DNA from: Bryobacterales bacterium
GTDB taxonomy: Bacteria > Acidobacteriota > Terriglobia > Bryobacterales > Bryobacteraceae
DNA: 64,000 bases
Assembly: GCA_003167255.1 (NCBI GenBank)
Contig: PMTR01000074.1
Location: 33,264 to 97,263, forward strand
Direction: 5' to 3'
In this document: positions 1 to 7,351 of the stretch, piece by piece
Layout: every line of letters starts with the position of its first letter
Numbering within the stretch: position 1 is the first letter of the stretch
The notes under the pieces: model-generated
Databases searched by the model: none
The model's input: only the letters and a program-made list of their open reading frames with translations
Told to the model about the DNA's origin: nothing
Made by a program: the position numbers and the translations under genes

Positions 1-435
1 CAGCCGCCATCCGTCCAGCTCCAGAATCTGCGGCCCCGGAGTAGCCGGCTCGAAATACCGATCTTCGTCGAAAACGTCGTAAGTGGGCAGCAGCATTTTG
101 TGGAATGCTACGCCCGGTGCGCCGTCTCGCAGCAGCACCGCGCTGTTGAACAGCGGCCGGCCCATTTCCGACGGGTTCGCCGTCGCTACTCCCACCAGCA
201 GCGGCGGCGCGTCGCGCAGTTCCTCCGCCATGGCCGTCAGCTTGGTCGAGGCCCGCCGCACAAAGCCTTGGCTCATCAGCAGGTCGCGCGGCAGATACCC
301 CATCAGCGCCAGTTCCGACGTCACCATCAGGTTGGCGCCCTGCGCCTGCGCCTCGCGCGCGGCGCGCAGAATCAGCGTGGAGTTTCCTTCCAGGTCTCCT
401 GCCGTGGGGTTGATCTGAAGAAGCGCTATGCGCAC
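1..435 (-). CDS. nadE: Glutamine-dependent NAD+ synthetase, N-terminal part (runs off the left edge)
   Basis: The first 145 codons of a gene that continues beyond the window. It would make NAD+ from deamido-NAD using ammonia released from glutamine. The visible part is the nitrilase-fold glutaminase domain: it begins VRIALLQINPTAGDLEGN, has the expected glutamate in TSELALMGYLPRD (about residue 45) and the lysine in FHKMLLPTYDVFDEDRYF, a stretch typical of NadE rather than of other nitrilases. The start chosen is the GTG at 435, because the family usually begins with M/V-R-I-A. The synthetase domain cannot be seen, so a stand-alone amidohydrolase is not strictly excluded. It is divergent from the glycosyltransferase operon that begins at 544. 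Confidence 0.85.
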   Translation of the reverse strand, partial: MRIALLQINPTAGDLEGNSTLILRAAREAQAQGANLMVTSELALMGYLPRDLLMSQGFVRRASTKLTAMAEELRDAPPLLVGVATANPSEMGRPLFNSAVLLRDGAPGVAFHKMLLPTYDVFDEDRYFEPATPGPQILELDGWRL

Positions 436-543
436 CGTGAATTCCCCTACCTAAAAATGGACTGCGCCAACCGAAACCAAGCTTTCCAGCCAGTGTAGCA
501 ATATGGGAATCCGCGGTGTGGTGTTGTTATATTAGGTCTGATC
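436..543. promoter_or_regulatory. Divergent intergenic region (promoters of nadE and of the glycan operon)
   Basis: About 108 bases lie between two divergently read genes, so promoters for both must lie here. On the + strand the A/T-rich hexamer in TTGTTATATTAGG (about 525-537) is a possible -10 region just before the GTG at 544, but that would leave almost no leader. No convincing -35 box or operator was recognised. Confidence 0.3.
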
Positions 544-1434
544 GTGAGCCCCCGCACCTTGCCGCTGGTCAGCATCGTCACGCCTTCCCACAACATGGCG
601 CAGTATCTCCCCAAGACCATCCAAAGCGTGCTGTCGCAGGACTATCCCCGCATCGAATACATCGTGGTCGATGGCGGCTCTACCGACGCCACCCCCGAAA
701 TCCTCCGGGCCTATGACGGTCGCCTGCGCTGCTTCACCGGCAAGGACAAAGGTCCCTCCGACGCCGCCCATCGCGGCTTCCGCGAAGCCGCCGGCGAAAT
801 CTTGGCCTGGCTGAATGCCGACGATACCTATCTGCCCGGCGCCATCCGCACCGGCGTCGAGTATCTGCTCGATCACCCCGGGATCGACGTGGTCTACGGC
901 GAAGGCAACTGGATCGACGACCACGACGCCGTCATCCGCCGCTACCCCACCCTTCCCTACGACCCCAAAACGCTCCAGCGCGATTGCTTCATCTGCCAGC
1001 CAGCCTCCTTCATCCGCGCTTCCTCCTACCGCCGCTGCGGCCTCGATCCCGACGTCAACCAGTCCTTCGATTACGATCTCTGGATCCGCATGGCCAAGCA
1101 GAATTTCCGTTTCGCTTCCATCCCCGAGTGCCTCGCCAACTCCCGCATGCACCGCGGCGCCAAAACCCTCCGTGAGCGCGAGGACGTCTTTCACGCCTCC
1201 ATGCGCCTGCTCAAACGCCACTACGGCTACATCCCTTTTCCGTGGGTCTTCGGCTACACCGCGTACTGCCTGGACCACCGCGACCAGTTCTTCCAGCCCC
1301 TCCGGCCCTCGCTCGGCAAGTACGTCACCAGCCTCCCCATGGGTCTCGGCCTCAACCCCGGGCACCGATTCCGTTTCTTGTGCGAATGGCTGGCGGCGCC
1401 CTTGCTCGGTTTCAAGCGGCGCATCGGACCTTGA
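544..1434 (+). CDS. Family 2 glycosyltransferase
   Basis: A 296-residue GT-A-fold glycosyltransferase that would transfer a nucleotide-activated sugar to a cell-surface glycan. The N-terminus reads LPLVSIVTPSHNMAQYLP, followed by the nucleotide-binding aspartate in IVVDGGSTDAT (about residue 45) and the metal-binding acidic motif in LAWLNADDTYLPG (about 95-105). A later QSFDYDLWIRMA segment matches the acceptor/catalytic loop seen in GT2 proteins of the 'glycosyltransferase involved in LPS synthesis' type. The start is a GTG at 544. It is the first gene of a run in the same direction with a heptose kinase and phosphatase, which suggests a role in LPS or exopolysaccharide. The sugar and acceptor cannot be told from the sequence. 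Confidence 0.85.
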   Translation: MSPRTLPLVSIVTPSHNMAQYLPKTIQSVLSQDYPRIEYIVVDGGSTDATPEILRAYDGRLRCFTGKDKGPSDAAHRGFREAAGEILAWLNADDTYLPGAIRTGVEYLLDHPGIDVVYGEGNWIDDHDAVIRRYPTLPYDPKTLQRDCFICQPASFIRASSYRRCGLDPDVNQSFDYDLWIRMAKQNFRFASIPECLANSRMHRGAKTLREREDVFHASMRLLKRHYGYIPFPWVFGYTAYCLDHRDQFFQPLRPSLGKYVTSLPMGLGLNPGHRFRFLCEWLAAPLLGFKRRIGP

Positions 1435-1460
1435 GCCGTTTGTTACACTTGCATAGATTC

Positions 1461-2942
1461 ATGAAGCTTTCGATCCTCATGCCGGTCTACAACGAACGCA
1501 CCGTCGTGGAGCGGTGCATTTCGCTCGTAGTCACCGCGCCTCTGCCCGAAAATATGGACCGGGAACTGGTGATCGTGGACGATTACTCAACCGACGGCAC
1601 CTGGGAAATTCTCCAGCGCCTCGCGACCGGTTTCCCCCAAATCTGCCTCTTCCGCCATGAACGCAACAGCGGCAAGGGCGCCGCCGTTCGCACCGCCATC
1701 GAGAAAGCCACCGGCGATTTTTCGCTCATTCAGGACGCCGACCTCGAGTACGATCCCTCCGAGTACCCGCGCCTGCTCAAGCCTCTCCTCGATGGCCACG
1801 CCGACGCCGTCTTCGGCTCGCGCTATATGGCCGGCGAACAGACCCGCATCCTGCCCTTCTGGCATTCCATGATCAACAAGGGGCTCACCCTGGTTTCCAA
1901 CATGTTCTGCAACCTCAACCTCAGCGACATGGAAACCTGTTACAAAGTCTTTCGCACCGACTTGCTCAAGAGCATCCCCATTCGGTCCGACCGTTTCGGC
2001 TTCGAGCCCGAAATCGTCATGAAGAGCGCCAAACGCAAATTCCGCATCTACGAAGTGCCCATCAGCTACCACGGCCGCACTTACGAAGAAGGCAAGAAAA
2101 TCGGCTGGATCGACGGCCTCAAAGCCCTCGGCGTCATCCTCAAGTTCTGGTTGATCGACGACCTCTACGCCGCCCCCTATGGCCGCGGCGTGCTCAACAA
2201 TCTCACCGGCACTCCGCAATACTTGAGCTGGCTCGCCCGCAAACTCCGCCCCCATGTCGGCGACGCCGTCCTCGAAGTCGGCGCCGGCATCGGCAACATG
2301 GCCGGGCGCCTCATGGCCCGCCGCGTCCTCTACGTCGCGGCTGAAAAAGATCCGCTCCACCTGCACGCTCTGCGGAATCGTTTCCTGCGCACGCCCAACG
2401 TGGTGGTCCAGCGCATCGATCCCGAAGTCCCGCAGGATCTCGCCGGCCTTGAAAACTGCTTCGACACCGTGCTCTGTCTCAACCTGCTTGAGTATCTCGA
2501 TGCGCCCGAACGCGTAATAGGTTCCCTCTCCACAACCCTGAAGCCCGGCGGCTCGCTCATCGTGTTGGTGCCCCGCGGCCCCAACCTCTTCGGCACGCTC
2601 GATCGGAGCCTCGGCCACAAGCGCCGCTACGCCGTCGCCGACGCCTGCCGCCTCATGGAGTCCCAAGGCTTCGTCGTGGACCGGCTATTCGGCTTCAACA
2701 GAGCCGGCACGCCGCCCTGGTTCGCCTACAGCAAGCTGCTGGGCTCCCGCACCATTAATAAACCCGTGCTGAAAATCTTCGATAAGACCGTCTGGTTGTG
2801 GCGCCGCCTGGATGGTCTCATGCCCTGGCCCGCCCTCTCGCTAATCGTGGTCGCGCGCAAACCCGCCGCGCCCGCGCCCGCCGCCCGCGCCCTCCAGTCC
2901 GGCGAAGCCGTCCGCCAAATGTACTCCCCCAATGCCAGTTGA
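1461..2942 (+). CDS. Glycosyltransferase family 2 fused to a SAM-dependent methyltransferase
   Basis: A 493-residue two-domain protein. Residues 1 to about 235 are a polyprenol-phosphate-mannose-synthase-like GT2: MKLSILMPVYNERTVVERC, LVIVDDYSTDGT, and the metal site in FSLIQDADLEYDPSEY. From about residue 255 a class I methyltransferase follows, with the SAM loop VLEVGAGIGNMAGRL and the later LCLNLLEYLDAPERV segment. The ATG at 1461 is chosen because it opens directly into the GT2 motif; longer in-frame extensions upstream lie over the preceding gene. Its stop overlaps the start of the heptose kinase gene by 11 bases, which implies coupled translation. It may glycosylate a lipid carrier and methylate an intermediate of the same pathway; that pairing is inference. 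Confidence 0.85.
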   Translation: MKLSILMPVYNERTVVERCISLVVTAPLPENMDRELVIVDDYSTDGTWEILQRLATGFPQICLFRHERNSGKGAAVRTAIEKATGDFSLIQDADLEYDPSEYPRLLKPLLDGHADAVFGSRYMAGEQTRILPFWHSMINKGLTLVSNMFCNLNLSDMETCYKVFRTDLLKSIPIRSDRFGFEPEIVMKSAKRKFRIYEVPISYHGRTYEEGKKIGWIDGLKALGVILKFWLIDDLYAAPYGRGVLNNLTGTPQYLSWLARKLRPHVGDAVLEVGAGIGNMAGRLMARRVLYVAAEKDPLHLHALRNRFLRTPNVVVQRIDPEVPQDLAGLENCFDTVLCLNLLEYLDAPERVIGSLSTTLKPGGSLIVLVPRGPNLFGTLDRSLGHKRRYAVADACRLMESQGFVVDRLFGFNRAGTPPWFAYSKLLGSRTINKPVLKIFDKTVWLWRRLDGLMPWPALSLIVVARKPAAPAPAARALQSGEAVRQMYSPNAS

Positions 2943-3945
2943 TTCCCAAACCGCGACGCTCCGTGGCCTGTTGGCCGCCTTCCCCGCCCAGCGCATCCTG
3001 GTAGTGGGTGACCTGATGCTCGACGAATTCATCTGGGGCAAAGTCTCGCGCATCTCGCCCGAAGCGCCCGTCCCCGTGGTCAACGTCACCGACGAATCTT
3101 ATTACCCCGGCGGCGCGGCCAACGTCGCGCGCAACGTCCGTGAGTTCTCGAGCCACGTCGCCGTCATGGGCATCGCCGGGGCGGATCAGTCCGGCCGCCG
3201 CCTGCTCGATCTGCTCCAGGCCGCCGGCATCGATACCTCCGCCGTTCAACAGGACGCCGCTTTCTCCACCACCGTCAAGACCCGCATCATCGCCCGCAAC
3301 CAGCAGGTGGTGCGCGTCGACCGCGAACGCATGCCCGCATCCCCGTCCGCGCACGCCGAGCGCGCCATCGCTCAGCTTGACCGCATCATCCCCTCGATCG
3401 ACGCCATCGTCGTCGCCGATTATGGCAAAGGCTTCCTCACCCAGCCGCTGGCCGACCGCATTTGCGAAGCCGCGCGCGCTCACGGGAAGATCCTGACGGT
3501 CGACCCGCATCCCCATACTTCGCTTTCCTGGCGCGGCTCGACCGCCGTGAAGCCCAACCGCGCCGAAGCCTTTCTCGCCGCCGGCCTTCCGCCCTCCGAA
3601 CCGGTCACGCCTGTGCTAAACGACAAGGCCTTGCTCGAAGCCGGCCGCCGCCTGCGCCAGTTGTGGAACGCCGGCAGCCTGCTCATCACCCTCGGCGAGC
3701 ACGGCATGCTTCTCTTCGAAGGCGATGCCGCGCCGCGCCACACGCCCACCCGCGCCCAGGCCATCTTCGACGTCTCCGGAGCCGGCGATACCGCCATCGC
3801 CGTCCTCACCCTGGCCTTGGCCGCCGGCGCTCAACCCGCCGAAGCCGCCGACCTGGCCAACCGCGCCAGCGGCATCGCCGTCGGCAAACTCGGTACCACC
3901 ACGGTTACCGCCGCCGAACTGGCCGCCAGTTTTTCCGCCCCATGA
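2932..3945 (+). CDS. rfaE1: D-glycero-D-manno-heptose-7-phosphate kinase (RfaE domain I-like, PfkB family)
   Basis: A 337-residue ribokinase/PfkB-type sugar kinase. It resembles the N-terminal kinase half of HldE/RfaE: RILVVGDLMLDEFIWGKVSRISPEAPVPVV near the start is characteristic of the heptose-7-phosphate kinase branch, GGAANVARNV is the substrate-binding region, and FDVSGAGDTAIAV near residue 283 holds the catalytic aspartate and anion hole. It lacks the C-terminal nucleotidyltransferase domain, so the gene is of the split type. It overlaps the upstream fusion gene by 11 bases and the downstream phosphatase gene by 4 bases (ATGA), so the genes are probably translated together. Its product would be phosphorylated at C1 of heptose-7-phosphate for the next enzyme. 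Confidence 0.88.
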   Translation: MPVDSQTATLRGLLAAFPAQRILVVGDLMLDEFIWGKVSRISPEAPVPVVNVTDESYYPGGAANVARNVREFSSHVAVMGIAGADQSGRRLLDLLQAAGIDTSAVQQDAAFSTTVKTRIIARNQQVVRVDRERMPASPSAHAERAIAQLDRIIPSIDAIVVADYGKGFLTQPLADRICEAARAHGKILTVDPHPHTSLSWRGSTAVKPNRAEAFLAAGLPPSEPVTPVLNDKALLEAGRRLRQLWNAGSLLITLGEHGMLLFEGDAAPRHTPTRAQAIFDVSGAGDTAIAVLTLALAAGAQPAEAADLANRASGIAVGKLGTTTVTAAELAASFSAP

Positions 3946-4469
3946 GCCCGCGGCCCGCCGTCTTTTTCGACCGCGACGGCACCCTCATGGAAGAAGTCGA
4001 ATACTGCTCCGACCCGCGCCAGGTGCGCCTCTACCCCGGCGTTCCGCTCGCGCTCCGCGAGTTGAAGTCCGCCGGCTTCCTCACCTTCATCATCACCAAC
4101 CAGAGCGGTATTGGCCGCGGATTCTTCGCCGAAGCGCAATACCAGGCCGTGCAAGCGCAACTGCTGGCCGAAATCGGTCCCGGCCTGATCGACGCCTCTT
4201 ATTTTTGCCCCGATGCTCCCGGCGTTCCATCCTCTTGCCGTAAACCGGAACCCGGCATGGTCCTCGAAGCCGCGCGCGATTTCCCAATCGACTTACCTCG
4301 TTCCTACTTCATTGGTGATAAGTCCGCCGACATCGAATGTGGCCGTCGTGCCGGCACGCGCACCATCCTGGTAATGACCGGCTACGGCGCGCAGCAAACC
4401 TGCGCGCCCGACTGGCGCGCCCAAGACGTCACCCAAGCCATTCGGCTGGTGCTCGACCAGGCGCCCTAA
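3942..4469 (+). CDS. gmhB: HAD-IIIA phosphatase, D-glycero-D-manno-heptose-1,7-bisphosphate 7-phosphatase type
   Basis: A 175-residue HAD-superfamily phosphatase that would remove the 7-phosphate from heptose 1,7-bisphosphate, the step after the kinase encoded just upstream. Motif I is FFDRDGTLMEE (nucleophile D10, acid D12), motif II is the threonine in FIITNQSGIGRG, the conserved basic residue is in CRKPEPGM, and motif III/IV is FIGDKSADIECG. The length is normal for GmhB. The ATG at 3942 overlaps the kinase stop codon. A histidinol-phosphatase-like HAD has the same layout, but the neighbouring heptose kinase favours the heptose role. Confidence 0.85.
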   Translation: MSPRPAVFFDRDGTLMEEVEYCSDPRQVRLYPGVPLALRELKSAGFLTFIITNQSGIGRGFFAEAQYQAVQAQLLAEIGPGLIDASYFCPDAPGVPSSCRKPEPGMVLEAARDFPIDLPRSYFIGDKSADIECGRRAGTRTILVMTGYGAQQTCAPDWRAQDVTQAIRLVLDQAP

Positions 4470-4510
4470 GACTCATGAAATACGGTTGTAGCCGGCGGGC
4501 CTTGTAGGGC

Positions 4511-4608
4511 AGGATGGTATCCTGCGCGCCGGTTGGCAACCGGCGCTGGGCGGCCATTGGCAAACACCGGCAGGCGGGTTACCAACCCGCCGCAGGTTGC
4601 CAACCTGC
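4511..4608. repeat. Cluster of four short perfect palindromes
   Basis: Four consecutive inverted repeats, each with three-base spacers: 4511-4523 (AGGAT/ATCCT), 4526-4546 (GCGCCGGTT/AACCGGCGC), 4573-4591 (GGCGGGTT/AACCCGCC) and 4592-4608 (GCAGGTT/AACCTGC). The last three share the core GGTT-N3-AACC, so they look like diverged copies of one hairpin unit. They sit between the end of the phosphatase gene and a toxin-antitoxin operon, and could act as REP-type elements or as a transcription terminator for the upstream operon. Confidence 0.65.
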
Positions 4609-4672
4609 CCCACAAGCCGGCACCTTTCTTCACTGTATTTTGCGAGCCTCTATAGTTCACCCGGCCAGATAA

Positions 4673-4703
4673 CTGTACATATATTGGTGTACACTGTACA
4701 TAT
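4673..4703. promoter_or_regulatory. Probable autoregulatory operator of the Phd/VapC operon
   Basis: The ten-base sequence CTGTACATAT occurs twice, at 4673-4682 and 4694-4703, exactly 21 bases apart, which is two turns of the helix. Between them lies the palindrome GTGTACAC (4687-4694). The second copy runs into the ATG of the antitoxin gene. Repeated palindromic sites at this position are typical of binding by a Phd/VapB antitoxin that represses its own operon. That function is inferred from position and symmetry. Confidence 0.55.
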
Positions 4704-4953
4704 GAAGTTAACCGCTACGGAGTTTCGAAAAAATCTCTTTACCGTGCTTGAACGCGTCGTCGAGGGAGACACTGTTGAGATCGGCTACAAAGGATCCTCT
4801 GTCCGCGTAACGTCCTCCAGCTTTACCTCCAAGTTGGCTCGGGCGAAGCGGCGGCGGGCGCTGTTATGTGACCCCGATGCCATCGTGCACTCGGACAAGA
4901 AGCTTCTGGCGGAGATGGAAGCGGAGTGGCGCAAGGACTGGAAGAAGTTGTGA
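4702..4953 (+). CDS. Phd/YefM-like antitoxin of a type II toxin-antitoxin pair
   Basis: An 83-residue protein beginning MKLTATEFRKNLFTVLERV, the usual start of Phd/YefM antitoxins that bind DNA as dimers and neutralise the partner toxin through their C-terminus. The C-terminal half is highly charged (DKKLLAEMEAEWRKDWKKL), as expected for a flexible toxin-binding tail. The ATG at 4702 was chosen over an in-frame start at 4597 because the family begins here and a repeated operator-like sequence lies immediately upstream. Its stop overlaps the toxin start (GTGA). Confidence 0.8.
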   Translation: MKLTATEFRKNLFTVLERVVEGDTVEIGYKGSSVRVTSSSFTSKLARAKRRRALLCDPDAIVHSDKKLLAEMEAEWRKDWKKL

Positions 4954-5330
4954 GTGTTTATCTGGACACTCACGTCGCCGTCTGGCTCCATGACGGACTC
5001 CTGACACGGCTTTCCGCGGAAGCCAAGAGGCAGATCGAAGCCAACGACCTTCTCGTTTCTCCCATGGTGCTGCTGGAACTTCAATATCTGTACGAGCGCA
5101 AGCGCGTCGGAATCGCACCGGCCTCTCTGTACGCTACTCTGCATTCCAACTTCGACGTGGGGCTGTGTGGCTTCCCATTTGCCGCCGTGGCCCTGGAAGC
5201 TCTGTCGCTCGATTGGTCTCCGGACCCATTCGACCGCATCATCGTGGCGCAGGCCATGGCCAACCATGAAGCGGTGCTCCTGACCGCCGACGCCCGCATT
5301 CGCAGCCACTACCGCCGCGCCGTCTGGTAG
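4950..5330 (+). CDS. VapC-like PIN-domain toxin (probable ribonuclease)
   Basis: A 126-residue PIN-domain protein, which would cleave RNA with a magnesium site made of acidic residues. VSVYLDTHVAVWL carries the first catalytic aspartate, LLELQYLYERK a conserved glutamate, and LDWSPDPFDRIIVAQAM plus LLTADARI the remaining acidic positions. The GTG at 4950 gives a 4-base overlap with the antitoxin stop; an in-frame GTG at 4926 would add eight residues. The family with this D-T-H-V-A-V-W start is usually paired with Phd-type antitoxins, as here. It ends one base before the stop of the convergent etfA gene. Confidence 0.85.
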   Translation: MSVYLDTHVAVWLHDGLLTRLSAEAKRQIEANDLLVSPMVLLELQYLYERKRVGIAPASLYATLHSNFDVGLCGFPFAAVALEALSLDWSPDPFDRIIVAQAMANHEAVLLTADARIRSHYRRAVW

Positions 5331-5331
5331 C

Positions 5332-6342
5332 TCACGCCCCCAGCAACTGGTTCACGTGGCGCATCACCTCGAACGCGTCGGCCACATAGACCACATCGGC
5401 TTTGCCGCGCGCCCAGCCGCAATTCGGGTCCAGGTTGATGGCGCGCCTTTCATTCACAAAGCGCCATCCCACGACGTGCGGCTCCTCGCCGTGACAGCAG
5501 GTGGAAAGCCCCTTGCGATGACGCGGCGTCGAGCCGGTCTGGCCGATCTGGTTCAAGTGCGTCATGAAGCCCAGAACGGCTTCCCCTTCGCCGCTCGCGT
5601 CCACCAGGGACTTGCTGCCGCCTAAAGATGATTTAGTGGTGCGCAGAAAACCCAGAATCAGAGTTTCCGCTTCCCTGCCATGGATCGCGCCGTCGGCCTG
5701 TTTCTTGGTCCAACCGGCGCCGGCTACGAACAGCAACTTGGCGTCGGGCCGGATAGTCTGCTCGTCCGCCTTGGGAGCCTGCACGCCGGTGACGGTGGTG
5801 CGCGTGGGTGGCGCTTCCACCGGCACATTTTCCACCGTCGCCGTTCCCGCCGGTCCACTCCAGGCCGCAAAGCATCCGGGGTCGAGCAGCACCACCCACG
5901 GCCGCTGCTCGCGCGACAGCACGGCCTCCATCCGCTGCCGGTAGAACCAGCGCGTTACCGCCGGCGCCCCGTTCCGCAGCTCGAGGCCCGTCGAGTGCGT
6001 GTCCACGCGGCCGCCCAGACGATAGGCGACGCCCGGAAGCGCCCGCGACCAGCGCGAAGTCGACGGCGCCAGCACGATGCCGGCTCCGGCCGCACGGCAG
6101 ATGGCCTCCGCGGCTGCCGCGTCGGTCGCGTAGCGGGGCTGGCTGAAAGCTTCGCCCGCCACACCCAAAATACGTTTGGCGCCGGCGCCCGAAATCTGGT
6201 TAGCGGCCGGTTGAACCTCGGCGCCCACTAATCCCACGTTGAGTTCGCCGCCGAGCGACAACGCCGCTCCGAGCGCTTCCAGCGCCGGCTTCGCCAGTGT
6301 GCCATCGGCTTCGGTATGAGCCAGGAGAAGTATCGGTTCCAT
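5332..6342 (-). CDS. etfA: Electron transfer flavoprotein, alpha subunit
   Basis: A 336-residue FAD-binding ETF alpha subunit. With the beta subunit it would accept electrons from acyl-CoA dehydrogenases and pass them to a membrane quinone oxidoreductase. The start MEPILLLAHTEADGTLAKPALEAL is the usual alpha-subunit opening. The C-terminal FAD region contains SLGGSKSLVDASGE, the QIGQTGS loop and the late NLDPNCGWARGKADVVYVADAFEV region. The ATG at 6342 was chosen over longer readings into the beta-subunit gene; the two genes are two bases apart. Partners at 10559-14697 (ETF:quinone oxidoreductase-like protein and acyl-CoA dehydrogenase) complete the route. Confidence 0.9.
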   Translation of the reverse strand: MEPILLLAHTEADGTLAKPALEALGAALSLGGELNVGLVGAEVQPAANQISGAGAKRILGVAGEAFSQPRYATDAAAAEAICRAAGAGIVLAPSTSRWSRALPGVAYRLGGRVDTHSTGLELRNGAPAVTRWFYRQRMEAVLSREQRPWVVLLDPGCFAAWSGPAGTATVENVPVEAPPTRTTVTGVQAPKADEQTIRPDAKLLFVAGAGWTKKQADGAIHGREAETLILGFLRTTKSSLGGSKSLVDASGEGEAVLGFMTHLNQIGQTGSTPRHRKGLSTCCHGEEPHVVGWRFVNERRAINLDPNCGWARGKADVVYVADAFEVMRHVNQLLGA

Positions 6343-6344
6343 GA

Positions 6345-7157
6345 TTACTCCTCCCCGATCCAGGCCACGATTTCGCGCGCCATTTCTTCCACCGGCATAT
6401 TCTTCACGATGCGCGTCTCCCGCTGCTGTTTGGGCAGGCTCACCGATTCGAAGCGCAGCCCGGTGTTCGAGATGGGCGCCGCCTTGGCGCGTTGCAGGGC
6501 CGGCATGACAGTCCGCATGTTGGCCATCCCCACCTGCGGATTGTTCTTCGGCTCGGGCAAGTTCCCAGTGGCCCAGCCCAGCACCGCCGGCGGCGCCGCG
6601 CACACCGATACCTGGTGGCGCCCGCCTTCGATGCGCTCCAGCACCGTGAAGCTGCCGTCATCGCGAACCGTAATCTCATCCACTCCCTGGAATTGTTCCC
6701 CGATTCCCAGCCGCTCACCCACCATCTGCAGCGTGGAACCGGTTCCGCGCGACGCCGATTCCCATCCGCCGAATAACAGCAGCTTGGCGCGGTCGAGCGA
6801 GGCGATCGCCTCGATGGCTGCCGCCAGCGCCGCCGCCGTCTCGAAGGAGTCCGAGAAGCCCGAAGCCGGCCCGTCCAGCGCCACCAGCTCGAACGGCACC
6901 TTTTGCGCCACCGTCATCATCACCTGTTGTAGCTTGGCCTTCGGGCCAAGGCTGACCAGCCAGACTTTGCTGCCCGACCGCTTCCCCGCCAGGTGAGCCG
7001 CTTCAAACAGCGCGTGGCCCGCCCACGGGTCCAGCACCGCCGGCAGCAGCATCTCGTTCTTCAGGGAGGGCCCGTTCGGGCCGGTTACCGGTTCCAAGGT
7101 TTGTAGCGGGTCCGGGACAATGCTTCCGCAGACCACGATTTGAAGGGGGGTATTCAT
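6345..7157 (-). CDS. etfB: Electron transfer flavoprotein, beta subunit
   Basis: A 270-residue ETF beta subunit beginning MNTPLQIVVCGSIVPDPLQTLEP. The nucleotide-binding region KLLLFGGWESASRGTGSTLQMVGERLG, including the D/E-rich ETF signature further on, resembles the family, and the C-terminal PVEEMAREIVAWIGEE is typical. It is followed closely by etfA, so both subunits should be made together. Just upstream (rc of 7158-7210) an A/T-rich stretch contains TATACT about 20 bases before the ATG, a possible -10 box. Confidence 0.9.
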   Translation of the reverse strand: MNTPLQIVVCGSIVPDPLQTLEPVTGPNGPSLKNEMLLPAVLDPWAGHALFEAAHLAGKRSGSKVWLVSLGPKAKLQQVMMTVAQKVPFELVALDGPASGFSDSFETAAALAAAIEAIASLDRAKLLLFGGWESASRGTGSTLQMVGERLGIGEQFQGVDEITVRDDGSFTVLERIEGGRHQVSVCAAPPAVLGWATGNLPEPKNNPQVGMANMRTVMPALQRAKAAPISNTGLRFESVSLPKQQRETRIVKNMPVEEMAREIVAWIGEE

Positions 7158-7351
7158 GTGTCCAGATTCCCAGTATAATGGGGCTTCTTAATCTTATAAT
7201 AGCAATCTCTATTGCCTTGAGGCAGAACCGGCGCCACAGCCATCGCATCGCCTGGCCAGTGTAAAATATCGATAATCGGGTATCCTTGTGCCGCCATGTG
7301 CGGGCCAGCCTACTGCCGAACCACGGAAATCTGAATTTGGAGATCCTGCAA

